Positions 1 through 5,491 of a stretch of DNA of 5,491 nucleotides are shown in pieces. Source of the stretch: Deltaproteobacteria bacterium (GTDB lineage: Bacteria > Myxococcota_A > UBA796 > UBA2385); the NCBI GenBank assembly GCA_003694325.1, contig RFKJ01000327.1:1-5491 (forward strand). The letters run 5' to 3'. Every line of letters starts with the position of its first letter. Position 1 is the stretch's first letter. A program made the position numbers and the translations under genes. The notes below the pieces were generated by a model, which was given only the letters and a program-made list of their open reading frames with translations, did not search any database and was not told where the DNA came from.

Positions 1-1542
1 CCCCTGCTCGACAGATACAGCGCGCTGAGCGACTGCACCGACAAGGGCAATGACTCAACCATCGGCACCGGCGGCCACTCCACCGACCCGCCCACGGATG
101 ACGGCAGCAGCACCGGCGACGGCGGTGGGACCGGCGACGGCGGTGGGACCGGCGACGGCGGTACCACCGGCGACATCATCGGCACAGCGACCTGCACCTC
201 CCCCGACATGATCCCCGCCGACGTGTTCGCCGACCCCGCCTATGGCACCGACACGGAGCGTGCCTGCACCGTGACCGTCGCGGGCGCCTCCAGCGACGAG
301 TACGTGATCGACAGCGTGTTCATGCAGGTGGAGATGCCCGTCGACGCCTCGACGGGCTGCCTCATCGACCCGTACTGGCGACCCGGCAAGGTCAACGTGA
401 TCCCCCCCACCGCCGTCGGCGACATGCCGGACTCCCCCCAGAACACCAACTACGACCCCGCGTTCGGTGATTGCCCGACCGACGTCTACAGGGGCTGGCA
501 CTCCGAAGAGATCGCGCTCTGGAACGGCGAGACCATCGTCCCCGACGGCACGAGCTGGGATCTGCGGCTGGTCATGGGCACCGACGACCGAAACCTGACC
601 GACTGCTCCTGGCTGAGCCGCGACGGCCTGACGCTCAAGATCAAGGGCTACTCCGCCCACGGCGGGCCCCCGCCCGACCCGCGGGACAGCGGCGGCGCGT
701 CGTCGTCCCGGGTCGCGGGCGACTCGGCCGCCGATGTCATCGACATTCCCCAGAACCCGCTGGGCACCGACGAAGTGGACATGGCCTGCGCCAGCGGGGC
801 CACGGCCACCACCGGCATGCAGCTTGTCAGCTTCCCCTGGTGGGGGCACCCCGTGCCCGTGGGGATCTCCGGCGAACGCCAGCACCTGTTCAGCGAGATC
901 ACCGCCGTCACGGTCACCGACTGGCGGGAGGCCGACGAACTGGACATCGCCGGTTCCGACGGGACGCGGATCACGCTGACCCGATCGTCGCCATCGGCCA
1001 CGCTGTCCGGCGGCATCTGGCCCATGGGCGGCGTGGGCTGGGTGACGCGCTCGTCCACCATCGCCGGTGAGTTCCGCCAGCCGACGCTGTCGGTCACCCA
1101 CCAGTGCCCGACCAGCTTCCGCACCGATCGGCGGCTGGTGGACCAGGCCTGTGCCCTCGATCTCGACACCCTCGATGCAACGATTCTGGCGGCGACCGGC
1201 GTCACCGGGCTGGGCGAGATCATGGGCATCGCCAGCCAGACCGACTGGCCGGTGCTGGTCGTCCGCGTCTACCCCATCATCAACGGCCCGGCGGCCGACG
1301 GCCACACCCACGTCCTGTCGCTGGAGTTGCAGGGCAGCCGGGTGCAGGTGTCCCTGCCGATGACCGCCACCGCCCTGGGCCGCTGGGACGTCGACGCCAC
1401 CGGCACCGACTGGCAGCTCCAGGGACACGTCGCCCGCAACCCCGGCAAGCTCACCCTGGACCTGACCGGGGGCTCGATCACCACCGCCCTCGGCGTGCTG
1501 CAGCTCTCCCCCACCACCATCGACCTGCCGGTGTACCCATGA
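1..1542 (+). CDS. Secreted-looking protein of unknown function with Gly/Asp-rich linker (5' end missing)
   Basis: The reading frame is open from base 1 to a TGA at 1540-1542, so the true start and any signal peptide lie outside the window; 513 residues are visible. The first 21 or so residues end a preceding segment, followed by a low-complexity linker (about residues 22-60, with TGDGGG repeats). The rest is rich in beta-strand-like segments, Thr, Asp and Gly. It has nine visible cysteines (12, 65, 89, 120, 158, 202, 263, 369, 384) and no membrane helix, which fits an exported multi-domain protein with disulfides. Residues 65-215 look faintly like a beta-sandwich, with a motif around DGTSWDLRL reminiscent of P-domains, but this is weak. 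I recognise no family or catalytic motif. Its stop overlaps the start of the downstream metalloprotease-like lipoprotein, suggesting one operon and perhaps a shared extracellular role. The coding call is firm; the function is unknown. Confidence 0.85.
   Translation, partial: PLLDRYSALSDCTDKGNDSTIGTGGHSTDPPTDDGSSTGDGGGTGDGGGTGDGGTTGDIIGTATCTSPDMIPADVFADPAYGTDTERACTVTVAGASSDEYVIDSVFMQVEMPVDASTGCLIDPYWRPGKVNVIPPTAVGDMPDSPQNTNYDPAFGDCPTDVYRGWHSEEIALWNGETIVPDGTSWDLRLVMGTDDRNLTDCSWLSRDGLTLKIKGYSAHGGPPPDPRDSGGASSSRVAGDSAADVIDIPQNPLGTDEVDMACASGATATTGMQLVSFPWWGHPVPVGISGERQHLFSEITAVTVTDWREADELDIAGSDGTRITLTRSSPSATLSGGIWPMGGVGWVTRSSTIAGEFRQPTLSVTHQCPTSFRTDRRLVDQACALDLDTLDATILAATGVTGLGEIMGIASQTDWPVLVVRVYPIINGPAADGHTHVLSLELQGSRVQVSLPMTATALGRWDVDATGTDWQLQGHVARNPGKLTLDLTGGSITTALGVLQLSPTTIDLPVYP
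112..174 (+). repeat. 18-bp tandem repeat encoding TGDGGG linker
   Basis: The unit ACCGGCGACGGCGGTGGG occurs at 112-129 and again identically at 130-147. A third copy at 148-165 ends in ACC instead of GGG, and a partial fourth copy (ACCGGCGAC) fills 166-174. The period is six codons, so copy-number change keeps the frame. The encoded TGDGGG repeats form a flexible, hydrophilic linker between the N-terminal part and the Cys-containing domains of the secreted protein. Confidence 0.9.
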
Positions 1543-2483
1543 TGGCTGTTCGTCCCACCGTCCCCCGCCCCAGCACCGCCCTGCCGGTGCTGGGCCTGGC
1601 GGCGGGACTGTCGGTGGGACTGTCGGCATGTGCCCCGCCCCCGGACGGCACCTTCGGTACCGGGGGCGAACACCTGCCCGACGCCATCGTCTACGGCTGG
1701 TACGAAGATCTGTTCACCGACACCTTCGAGATCTGCGGCCAGCCCGACGAGTGGCGCCCTTGGGACCCGATGCCACCCTGGTATGAAGCGGTGGACATCG
1801 AATCGCTGGTCGACGATGAATGTTACGATGCTATAACCGAGGACTTGCAGGTCACGCTGGAACCTGACCCAGAAACTGGGGACACGTCCCACAGTCGTGG
1901 ATGGCGCTCGTTCTCCTACCTCGGCTACGTCCTGCTGTCCTGGCCCCTCGGCACGGTCCAGGAAGCGCGAGACCGCGCCGACGCGCACGAACCGTGGGTT
2001 TCCGACGCCTTCGTCCACGAGCTGGAGCTGATCTCGGCCTGGTCCGGAGAGACGGACGTCCGGGCGATCATGTACAACCTGGTCATGGCGTCCATCGAAC
2101 ACATCGAGGTGCGGGACCCGATGCCCGAGGGGGTCGGAGGGATCGCCTACCTCGACACCCGGACGGTCGTGATGAACCCGAGTGGCAATCCCGCGGACAT
2201 GGCCCCGGTCCTCATCCACGAAGCCACCCACCTGTGGCTTCAGCAGCCCCACGTCTACTGTCCATTCCAAGAAGAGGGTGACAACCCCATCTGCGACGAG
2301 ACCTGGCACGGCCCCTACGGCTTCGCGGCCGGATACGCCAGCTTGATGGCGGACCACATCCCCAACTTCATGACCTCGCTGTACTGGGACTGGATCGAGA
2401 GCATCGCGCGGTGGGCGGGCGTGCAGGCCTACGGCTACATCCTCGAAGACAGCCCGTTCCCCGACCCCTTCGAGTCGGAGTGA
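1539..2483 (+). CDS. Lipoprotein with HExxH zinc-metallopeptidase motif
   Basis: A 314-residue protein. Two ATG codons (1539 and 1542) are in tandem; either could start it, and 1539 gives a 4-base ATGA overlap with the preceding gene. No convincing Shine-Dalgarno precedes it, so coupled translation is likely. The N-terminus is a lipoprotein signal: basic residues, a hydrophobic stretch from about 14 to 28, then lipobox L28-S29-A30-C31, so the mature protein should be lipid-anchored outside the cytoplasmic membrane. The central region is acidic and aromatic. HEATH at 227-231 is a HExxH motif, predicting zinc ligands H227 and H231 with catalytic E228. It is preceded by a hydrophobic strand-like stretch ending VLI, as in many zinc peptidases. 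Downstream lie H238, C241, C252, then E254, H257 and GPYGFAAGY (258-266). H238 is one residue off the metzincin spacing HExxHxxGxxH, so the third ligand is uncertain. C241 and C252 may form a disulfide. Peptidase activity is inferred; the substrate is unknown. Confidence 0.88.
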   Translation: MMAVRPTVPRPSTALPVLGLAAGLSVGLSACAPPPDGTFGTGGEHLPDAIVYGWYEDLFTDTFEICGQPDEWRPWDPMPPWYEAVDIESLVDDECYDAITEDLQVTLEPDPETGDTSHSRGWRSFSYLGYVLLSWPLGTVQEARDRADAHEPWVSDAFVHELELISAWSGETDVRAIMYNLVMASIEHIEVRDPMPEGVGGIAYLDTRTVVMNPSGNPADMAPVLIHEATHLWLQQPHVYCPFQEEGDNPICDETWHGPYGFAAGYASLMADHIPNFMTSLYWDWIESIARWAGVQAYGYILEDSPFPDPFESE

Positions 2484-2523
2484 CACAGACAAGCGCCCCC
2501 AGCCATGCCCCCAGGACCGCGCC

Positions 2524-2559
2524 GGCCAGGCGACCGACGGCGGCCATCGGGCGCCGGCC
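2524..2559. terminator. Imperfect hairpin between convergent genes, likely bidirectional terminator
   Basis: GGCC (2524-2527) pairs with GGCC (2556-2559), GGCG (2529-2532) with CGCC (2552-2555), and CCGA (2534-2537) with TCGG (2547-2550). That makes 12 base pairs interrupted by one bulged A (2528) and one A-G mismatch (2533/2551), closing a 9-base loop. It begins 41 bases after the stop of the + strand lipoprotein gene and ends 2 bases beyond the stop of the - strand luciferase-like gene. There is no T tract on either side, so it is not a classical intrinsic terminator. GC-rich organisms often use such hairpins or Rho. The position supports a terminator; function is inferred. Confidence 0.45.
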
Positions 2560-2561
2560 CC

Positions 2562-3788
2562 TCACCCGCCCCGCTCGGCGACCCGCGGCGCGACCTTGTG
2601 CATGAAGGCGTCCATGTTGGCGATCACCCGGTCGGGGTCGTGGTTGAAGAAATCGAACCACAGCATGAGCCGGTCGTCGGGGTGGAACCGCTCGGCGACC
2701 TGGGCGGCGACCTCGTCGACGTTGCCGATGACGGCGTTGTCGGCGGCGCGCTCCACCTTGGCCGGGTCGATGGTGCCCTTCCAGTAGGCCGACAGGGCGG
2801 CCCGCGCCTCGGCGTGGGCCGCCGCGGACCGCGACGCCGGGGTCAGGCCCGGCTGGTCGTTGACGAAGACCATGACCGTGCGGGGCATGTAGCTGCGCTG
2901 CCAGGGGCCCCCGTCGGGGTGGTAGCACGCCGCCATCCGGGCATGGGTGGCGTCGATGACGTCGGGCCGGGTGATCGACAGGTTGAACACCTTGACCGGC
3001 AGGATGCGGTTGACCGCCTCCTGGATGGTGGGGTCGTGGCTGCCGACGATGAGGTCGATGAGCTCGCGTCGCCAGTCCTTCGGGATGATCTGCACCGGCT
3101 CGAACACGAAGCGCCGCTCGATCTCGATGCGGTCGAGGGCCGTTCGCCCCTCGGCCCGGGCGGCCTCCTGCACCCGGGCCCAGTCGGCGTCACTGCGGAA
3201 CCGGTCCCGGGTCAGCACCGTCGGCGGGATGTCGTCGGAGGAGACCACGTCGCCCCGGAGCAGGCGGAGGAAGATCTCGCTGGCCTCGGCGAAGATGCGA
3301 CCCTTGAGCGCCGGCCAGGCGGCCTCCTCCAACGGGCTCCGCGGGGCGATGCCGTAGGCCCGGTTCATGAAGTCGAAGCGCCCGGCGGCAAACCCGACCC
3401 GCAGCCGCCGCCGCTCCCCGGGATCCAGCCCGTGGAGGCTGGCGAAGGTCGCGACCTGCTCGGCGCGGGCGATGGGGCCGCCGTTGCAGAGCAGGTTCAT
3501 GATGGCGCTGCCCACCTCGATGCGGCGGGTACGCGAGAACACGCGGGTGGCGAGCTGGAAGATGTCGTTGTTCAGCCCGATCTCGCCCTGCCAGTGCGGC
3601 ACCACCGGGTGACGGTGGCGCTTCTGGACCTCGGTGGAGAGGTGGCTCATCGCCACCCAGGCGCAGCCGTAGCCCAGGGCGTCGGCGGCCTCGACCTCGG
3701 CGAAGAAGTTGCGCCACATCGTCGCTTCCGACGGCAACACGCCGTCCACCGGCGTCTGGCTGATGCTGAAGAAGACGTCGTACTGCAC
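2562..3788 (-). CDS. Luciferase-like (LLM class) flavin/F420-dependent oxidoreductase
   Basis: A 408-residue protein of the bacterial luciferase-like TIM-barrel superfamily, whose members use FMNH2 or F420 to oxidise or reduce small organic substrates in the cytoplasm. Supporting segments include the N-terminal strand YDVFFSISQTPV (3-14), an early helix ADALGYGCAWVAMSHLS (35-51) matching the family's 'e..GfdsvwvaeHh' region, and RRIEVGSAIMNL (88-99), the usual 'ri.lGtav' strand. IARAEQVATF (106-115) and VGFAAGRFDFMNRAYGI (131-147) follow, the latter in place of the common G.GR....EY..fG. A typical C-terminal block reads NAVIGNVDEVAAQVAERF. The GTG at 3788 is chosen because GGGAG lies six bases upstream and the family motif starts two codons later; a TTG at 3827 would add 13 untypical residues. 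A middle insertion-like stretch (about 185-275) makes it longer than many family members. The cofactor cannot be decided from sequence by eye. It is the last gene of a three-gene - strand run. Confidence 0.87.
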   Translation of the reverse strand: MQYDVFFSISQTPVDGVLPSEATMWRNFFAEVEAADALGYGCAWVAMSHLSTEVQKRHRHPVVPHWQGEIGLNNDIFQLATRVFSRTRRIEVGSAIMNLLCNGGPIARAEQVATFASLHGLDPGERRRLRVGFAAGRFDFMNRAYGIAPRSPLEEAAWPALKGRIFAEASEIFLRLLRGDVVSSDDIPPTVLTRDRFRSDADWARVQEAARAEGRTALDRIEIERRFVFEPVQIIPKDWRRELIDLIVGSHDPTIQEAVNRILPVKVFNLSITRPDVIDATHARMAACYHPDGGPWQRSYMPRTVMVFVNDQPGLTPASRSAAAHAEARAALSAYWKGTIDPAKVERAADNAVIGNVDEVAAQVAERFHPDDRLMLWFDFFNHDPDRVIANMDAFMHKVAPRVAERGG

Positions 3789-3794
3789 GCCACG

Positions 3795-3799
3795 CTCCC
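3795..3799 (-). promoter_or_regulatory. Ribosome-binding site fixing the GTG start of the luciferase-like gene
   Basis: On the - strand this reads GGGAG, six bases before the GTG at 3788-3786. It supports the GTG over the in-frame upstream TTG at 3827. Confidence 0.6.
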
Positions 3800-3827
3800 G
3801 GTGCGGTTCGGCGCGAGGGTAGCGCAA

Positions 3828-3846
3828 CGCCCCGGCCCTCGGGGCG
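3828..3846 (-). repeat. Perfect 7-bp inverted repeat between TPR and luciferase-like genes
   Basis: CGCCCCG (3828-3834) and CGGGGCG (3840-3846) are exact reverse complements with a 5-base loop, giving an all-G/C stem. On the - strand the hairpin starts 27 bases after the stop of the TPR gene and lies about 39 bases before the start of the luciferase-like gene. Only two T residues follow it, so it is a poor intrinsic terminator; partial termination, a pause, or mRNA end protection are all possible. Confidence 0.45.
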
Positions 3847-3873
3847 CGGACACCCGGCCGCGCCCGAAGCGCC

Positions 3874-4428
3874 CTACAGCGTCCGCGGCCCCCGCTGCAT
3901 CTTCTCCAACACCTCGGCCGCCCGGGCGGCGTCGGGGTGCCCCTCGGCAGCCGCCGCCCGGGTCAGCACCTCGATGGCCTCCTTGCGGCGACCGGTGACC
4001 CGGAGGAGCACGCCCAGGTTGTACAGGGCCGACGGGTCGTCCGGCTTCATGCGCAGGGCGGTGCGGTAGCACTCCTCGGCCGCCTCGACCTCCCCGTCCA
4101 TGTAGAAGGCGACTCCCTCCTCGACCTTGCTCGCCGCCTCGTGCACCAGCTCGACCTCGATGATGGTGCGCACCCCGAGGTTGACCACCAGCGCCCGGAG
4201 CAGGCCGGCGTACCAGAAGGTGACGGCTTCCGTCGCCAGGAAGACCCCCATGGGGATGTCGGGCATCAAGGGCTTGCCGCGGTACTTCACCCGGACCTTG
4301 GTGTAGCGGCCCTGGTCGACGAGCTGGCGCACCTTCTCGGTGAGGTTGCGCACCGACTCGTCGATTCGGTCGGGGTCGACCTCGATGCGGAACCGGTCGA
4401 ACAACTTGCGGGGATCGTTGTCTGGCAT
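3874..4428 (-). CDS. Small protein with DUF4342-like N-domain (tentative) and two TPR repeats
   Basis: A 184-residue protein starting at ATG 4428; the longer frame to a TTG at 4479 adds an Arg/Pro-rich stretch that looks non-coding. The Shine-Dalgarno is weak. The N-terminal half (about 6-97) is predicted alpha/beta. A charged helix (DRIDESVRNLTEKVRQLVDQ, 20-39) is followed by the strand KVRVKYRGKPL (44-54), IPMGVFLATEAVTFWYAGLLRALV (58-81, hydrophobic, possibly one buried or membrane-touching segment), and TIIEVELV (88-95). The pattern of a basic beta strand, G-K, I-P, and a hydrophobic stretch recalls small DUF4342 proteins, but I could not test this. Residues 100-131 (EEGVAFYMDGEVEAAEECYRTALRMKPDD core) and 132-165 (ALYNLGVLLRVTGRRKEAIEVLTRA core) are two TPR units, with a C-terminal helix ending in PRTL. 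TPRs mediate protein contacts, so an adaptor role is likely; the partner is unknown. It lies between the FabL-like and luciferase-like genes. Confidence 0.82.
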   Translation of the reverse strand: MPDNDPRKLFDRFRIEVDPDRIDESVRNLTEKVRQLVDQGRYTKVRVKYRGKPLMPDIPMGVFLATEAVTFWYAGLLRALVVNLGVRTIIEVELVHEAASKVEEGVAFYMDGEVEAAEECYRTALRMKPDDPSALYNLGVLLRVTGRRKEAIEVLTRAAAAEGHPDAARAAEVLEKMQRGPRTL

Positions 4429-4514
4429 GCGACATCCGGTGGATGGGTGGAGTCTGGCTCGCGCCCGGGGATACGGCAAGGGGGGCCGGTGTCATGCACC
4501 CTGCCGGCGCGCGG

Positions 4515-5228
4515 TCAGATGAGCGACAACCCCCCGTCGACGACCAGCACCTGGCCGGTGATCCAGCGCGCCTCGGGCCGCACCAGCAGCGAGACCGCCA
4601 TGGCGATGTCCTCCGGCTGGCCGATGCGGCCCAGGGGCGTCCACTGCTCGGCCGCCCGCCGCATGGCCTCGCCCTCGGCGAGGTGGCGCAGGGCATCGGT
4701 GTCGACGAGGCCGCCGCAGACGGTGTTGACCCGCACGCCCCGAGGAGCCAGCTCCACGGCGAGCTGCCGGGTCATGGCCTCCATCCCGGCCTTGGCCGCC
4801 CCCATGGCGAGATAGCCGGGGATGAACTTCCGGCTGCCCATCGACGAGATCCCGATGACGCTGGCACCGGGAGCCAGGGTCACCATCCGGGTGAGCAACC
4901 AGAAGGGCCGCAACGAGCTGTCGAGCGTCAGCTCCCACTGGGAGGGACGCAGCTTGTCGTAGGGCTTCATGGCCCCGATGGCGGCGTTGTGGACCAGGAC
5001 GTCCACCTCCGGCAGGGCCGCGGCGATTCGCTGCAGATCGGCCTCGGCGCGAACGTTGCCCTGGACGACGATGGCTTCGGCGCCCGCCTGCTCCACCAGC
5101 GCCGCGGTCTGCCGCGCCGCGGCCTCGTTCTGCAGGTAGTTGACGACGACCCGCCCCCCCGGCCGGGCGAGCTGGACGGCGATGGCTCGGCCGATCCCAC
5201 GGGAACTGCCGGTGACGATGACGCGCAT
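4515..5228 (-). CDS. fabL: FabL-like short-chain dehydrogenase, probable NADPH enoyl-ACP reductase
   Basis: A 237-residue complete short-chain dehydrogenase with a Rossmann fold. The cofactor motif TGSSRGIG is at 6-13, and NV at 58-59 follows the fourth strand. HNAA (80-83) replaces the usual NNAG. ISSMGS (127-132) carries the Ser region. The catalytic pair is Y139 and K146, spaced Y(X)6K rather than the Y(X)3K of ordinary FabG-type enzymes. That spacing, the NAA variant, SS.GS, and the C-terminal signatures GG.VDTDAL (172-180) and TP.GR (197-201) with VDGG.SL (230-236) match what I recall of Bacillus FabL, the NADPH-dependent enoyl-ACP reductase of fatty acid synthesis. The start ATG at 5228 has AGGAG six bases upstream. 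It is the first gene of the - strand run. Being an ordinary ketoreductase or another SDR with an unrelated substrate remains possible; the SDR call is near certain and the FabL call fairly likely. Confidence 0.9.
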   Translation of the reverse strand: MRVIVTGSSRGIGRAIAVQLARPGGRVVVNYLQNEAAARQTAALVEQAGAEAIVVQGNVRAEADLQRIAAALPEVDVLVHNAAIGAMKPYDKLRPSQWELTLDSSLRPFWLLTRMVTLAPGASVIGISSMGSRKFIPGYLAMGAAKAGMEAMTRQLAVELAPRGVRVNTVCGGLVDTDALRHLAEGEAMRRAAEQWTPLGRIGQPEDIAMAVSLLVRPEARWITGQVLVVDGGLSLI

Positions 5229-5234
5229 GGGTGA

Positions 5235-5239
5235 CTCCT
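5235..5239 (-). promoter_or_regulatory. Ribosome-binding site of the FabL-like gene
   Basis: CTCCT on the + strand reads AGGAG on the - strand, six bases before the ATG at 5228. It confirms the start and shows the leader of the - strand run lies in the divergent gap. Confidence 0.65.
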
Positions 5240-5260
5240 GGACCGACCACGGCCGACGGG

Positions 5261-5288
5261 TTGCCGCTGGCCGGTGACGGCGTATGCT
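5261..5288 (+). promoter_or_regulatory. Possible sigma70-like promoter for the right-edge lipoprotein gene
   Basis: TTGCCG (5261-5266) and TATGCT (5283-5288) match four of six positions each of the -35 and -10 consensus, with a 16-base spacer. Transcription would start near 5295, just before the AGGAG at 5300-5304, leaving a very short leader. Matches of this quality occur by chance, so this is tentative; the location in an 81-bp divergent gap is in its favour. Confidence 0.35.
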
Positions 5289-5299
5289 CTTCGCCCCCC

Positions 5300-5304
5300 A
5301 GGAG
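5300..5304 (+). promoter_or_regulatory. Ribosome-binding site of the right-edge exported-protein gene
   Basis: AGGAG lies five bases before the ATG at 5310. It selects this frame over another open frame that overlaps the same DNA and has no such site or signal peptide. Confidence 0.65.
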
Positions 5305-5309
5305 AAAGC

Positions 5310-5491
5310 ATGCGGTTCTCGACGCGACTGCCCTTCGCCCGGATGTCGGCCGCCGGAGTCTTCGCCGTCGGCGCGCTCGGCGCCGCCGCGGCCGGACCGC
5401 TGGCCTGCGGTGGCGAGCGTCCGCTGGACCAGCCGTCCCCGCCCCCCGAGCCCACCCAGGAGCTGCTCGAAGCCCTCGAGCAGGTCGATGA
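5310..5491 (+). CDS. Exported, probably lipid-anchored protein (3' end missing)
   Basis: Sixty codons are visible before the window ends. The start ATG at 5310 has AGGAG five bases upstream. The N-terminus has a signal-peptide layout: basic RFSTRLPFAR (2-11), a hydrophobic Ala/Gly-rich core (about 13-29), then P30-L31-A32-C33-G34-G35. C33 suggests a lipoprotein, but proline at the -3 position makes the lipobox atypical, so processing by an ordinary signal peptidase near the AAAAG stretch is the alternative. After it comes a Pro/Glu-rich tether and the start of an acidic helix (ELLEALEQVD). I cannot assign a family from this much. It is divergent from the FabL-like gene. Confidence 0.7.
   Translation, partial: MRFSTRLPFARMSAAGVFAVGALGAAAAGPLACGGERPLDQPSPPPEPTQELLEALEQVD

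Noticed and set aside
112..174. CRISPR-like or iteron-like array
   Set aside because: Copies are directly adjacent with no spacers, multiples of three, and in frame within a coding linker; a coding tandem repeat explains it.
55..1629. Long open frame on the - strand opposite the secreted protein gene (over 500 codons)
   Set aside because: Its product is Gly/Arg/Val-rich with no recognisable domain and is the expected mirror of a GC-rich gene with G/C third positions. The + strand frame has better coding character, and the - strand frame runs into the neighbouring gene.
1800..1890. Locally lower GC stretch within the lipoprotein gene as a sign of insertion or transfer
   Set aside because: It is short, in frame and encodes ordinary sequence; too small to mean foreign origin.
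1269..2492. Open frame on the - strand opposite the lipoprotein gene
   Set aside because: No motif and no start signal; the + strand frame has a signal peptide, lipobox and HExxH motif.
2505..3998. Long open frame on the + strand opposite the luciferase-like gene
   Set aside because: The opposite strand encodes a clear luciferase-like protein with a ribosome-binding site; this frame gives low-complexity Gly/Arg/Pro/Val sequence and overlaps two genes.
4429..4514. Promoter for the TPR gene in the 86-bp gap
   Set aside because: A TTGCCG is present on the - strand, but the best partner at correct spacing (CAGACT) matches only three of six -10 positions, so it is not supported.
3937..5234. Overlapping + strand open frames opposite the TPR and FabL-like genes
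   Set aside because: Compositional shadows of two well-supported - strand genes.

Overview
The window is very GC-rich, with G/C at most third codon positions, and reads as densely packed bacterial chromosome. Three secreted or lipid-anchored proteins, one with a Thr-Gly-Asp-Gly-Gly low-complexity linker, lie beside a luciferase-like oxidoreductase and a FabL-type reductase. This mix suggests a Gram-negative, Myxococcota-like organism, perhaps near the Nannocystis group. That placement is an inference from style only, because the window holds no rRNA or marker gene.

Left part, + strand (1-2483): a two-gene cell-envelope unit. The first gene enters from beyond the left edge. It encodes a Cys-containing, beta-rich secreted-looking protein of unknown function with an 18-bp tandem repeat coding for its linker. 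Its stop overlaps (ATGA) the start of a lipoprotein with a clear lipobox and an HExxH zinc-protease motif. The overlap and the lack of a good ribosome-binding site suggest translational coupling and a shared role at the cell surface.

Middle (2484-2561): a short convergent gap holding a large imperfect hairpin, probably a terminator serving both strands.

Right part, - strand (5228 down to 2562): three co-oriented genes separated by 85-86 bp. In transcription order they are a FabL-like short-chain dehydrogenase (likely NADPH enoyl-ACP reductase), a small protein with an unusual N-terminal domain and two TPR repeats, and a luciferase-like monooxygenase. They may form one transcription unit. A 7-bp perfect hairpin sits between the second and third genes and could reduce read-through.

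Right edge (5229-5491): an 81-bp divergent gap with a plausible sigma70-like promoter, then the start of a + strand gene encoding an exported, probably lipid-anchored protein cut off by the window end.

I found no tRNA, rRNA, CRISPR array, insertion sequence or phage gene. No wholly new system is demonstrable here. The most interesting items are the Y(X)6K FabL-like enzyme, the HExxH lipoprotein with its coupled partner, and the TPR protein with its uncharacterised N-domain.
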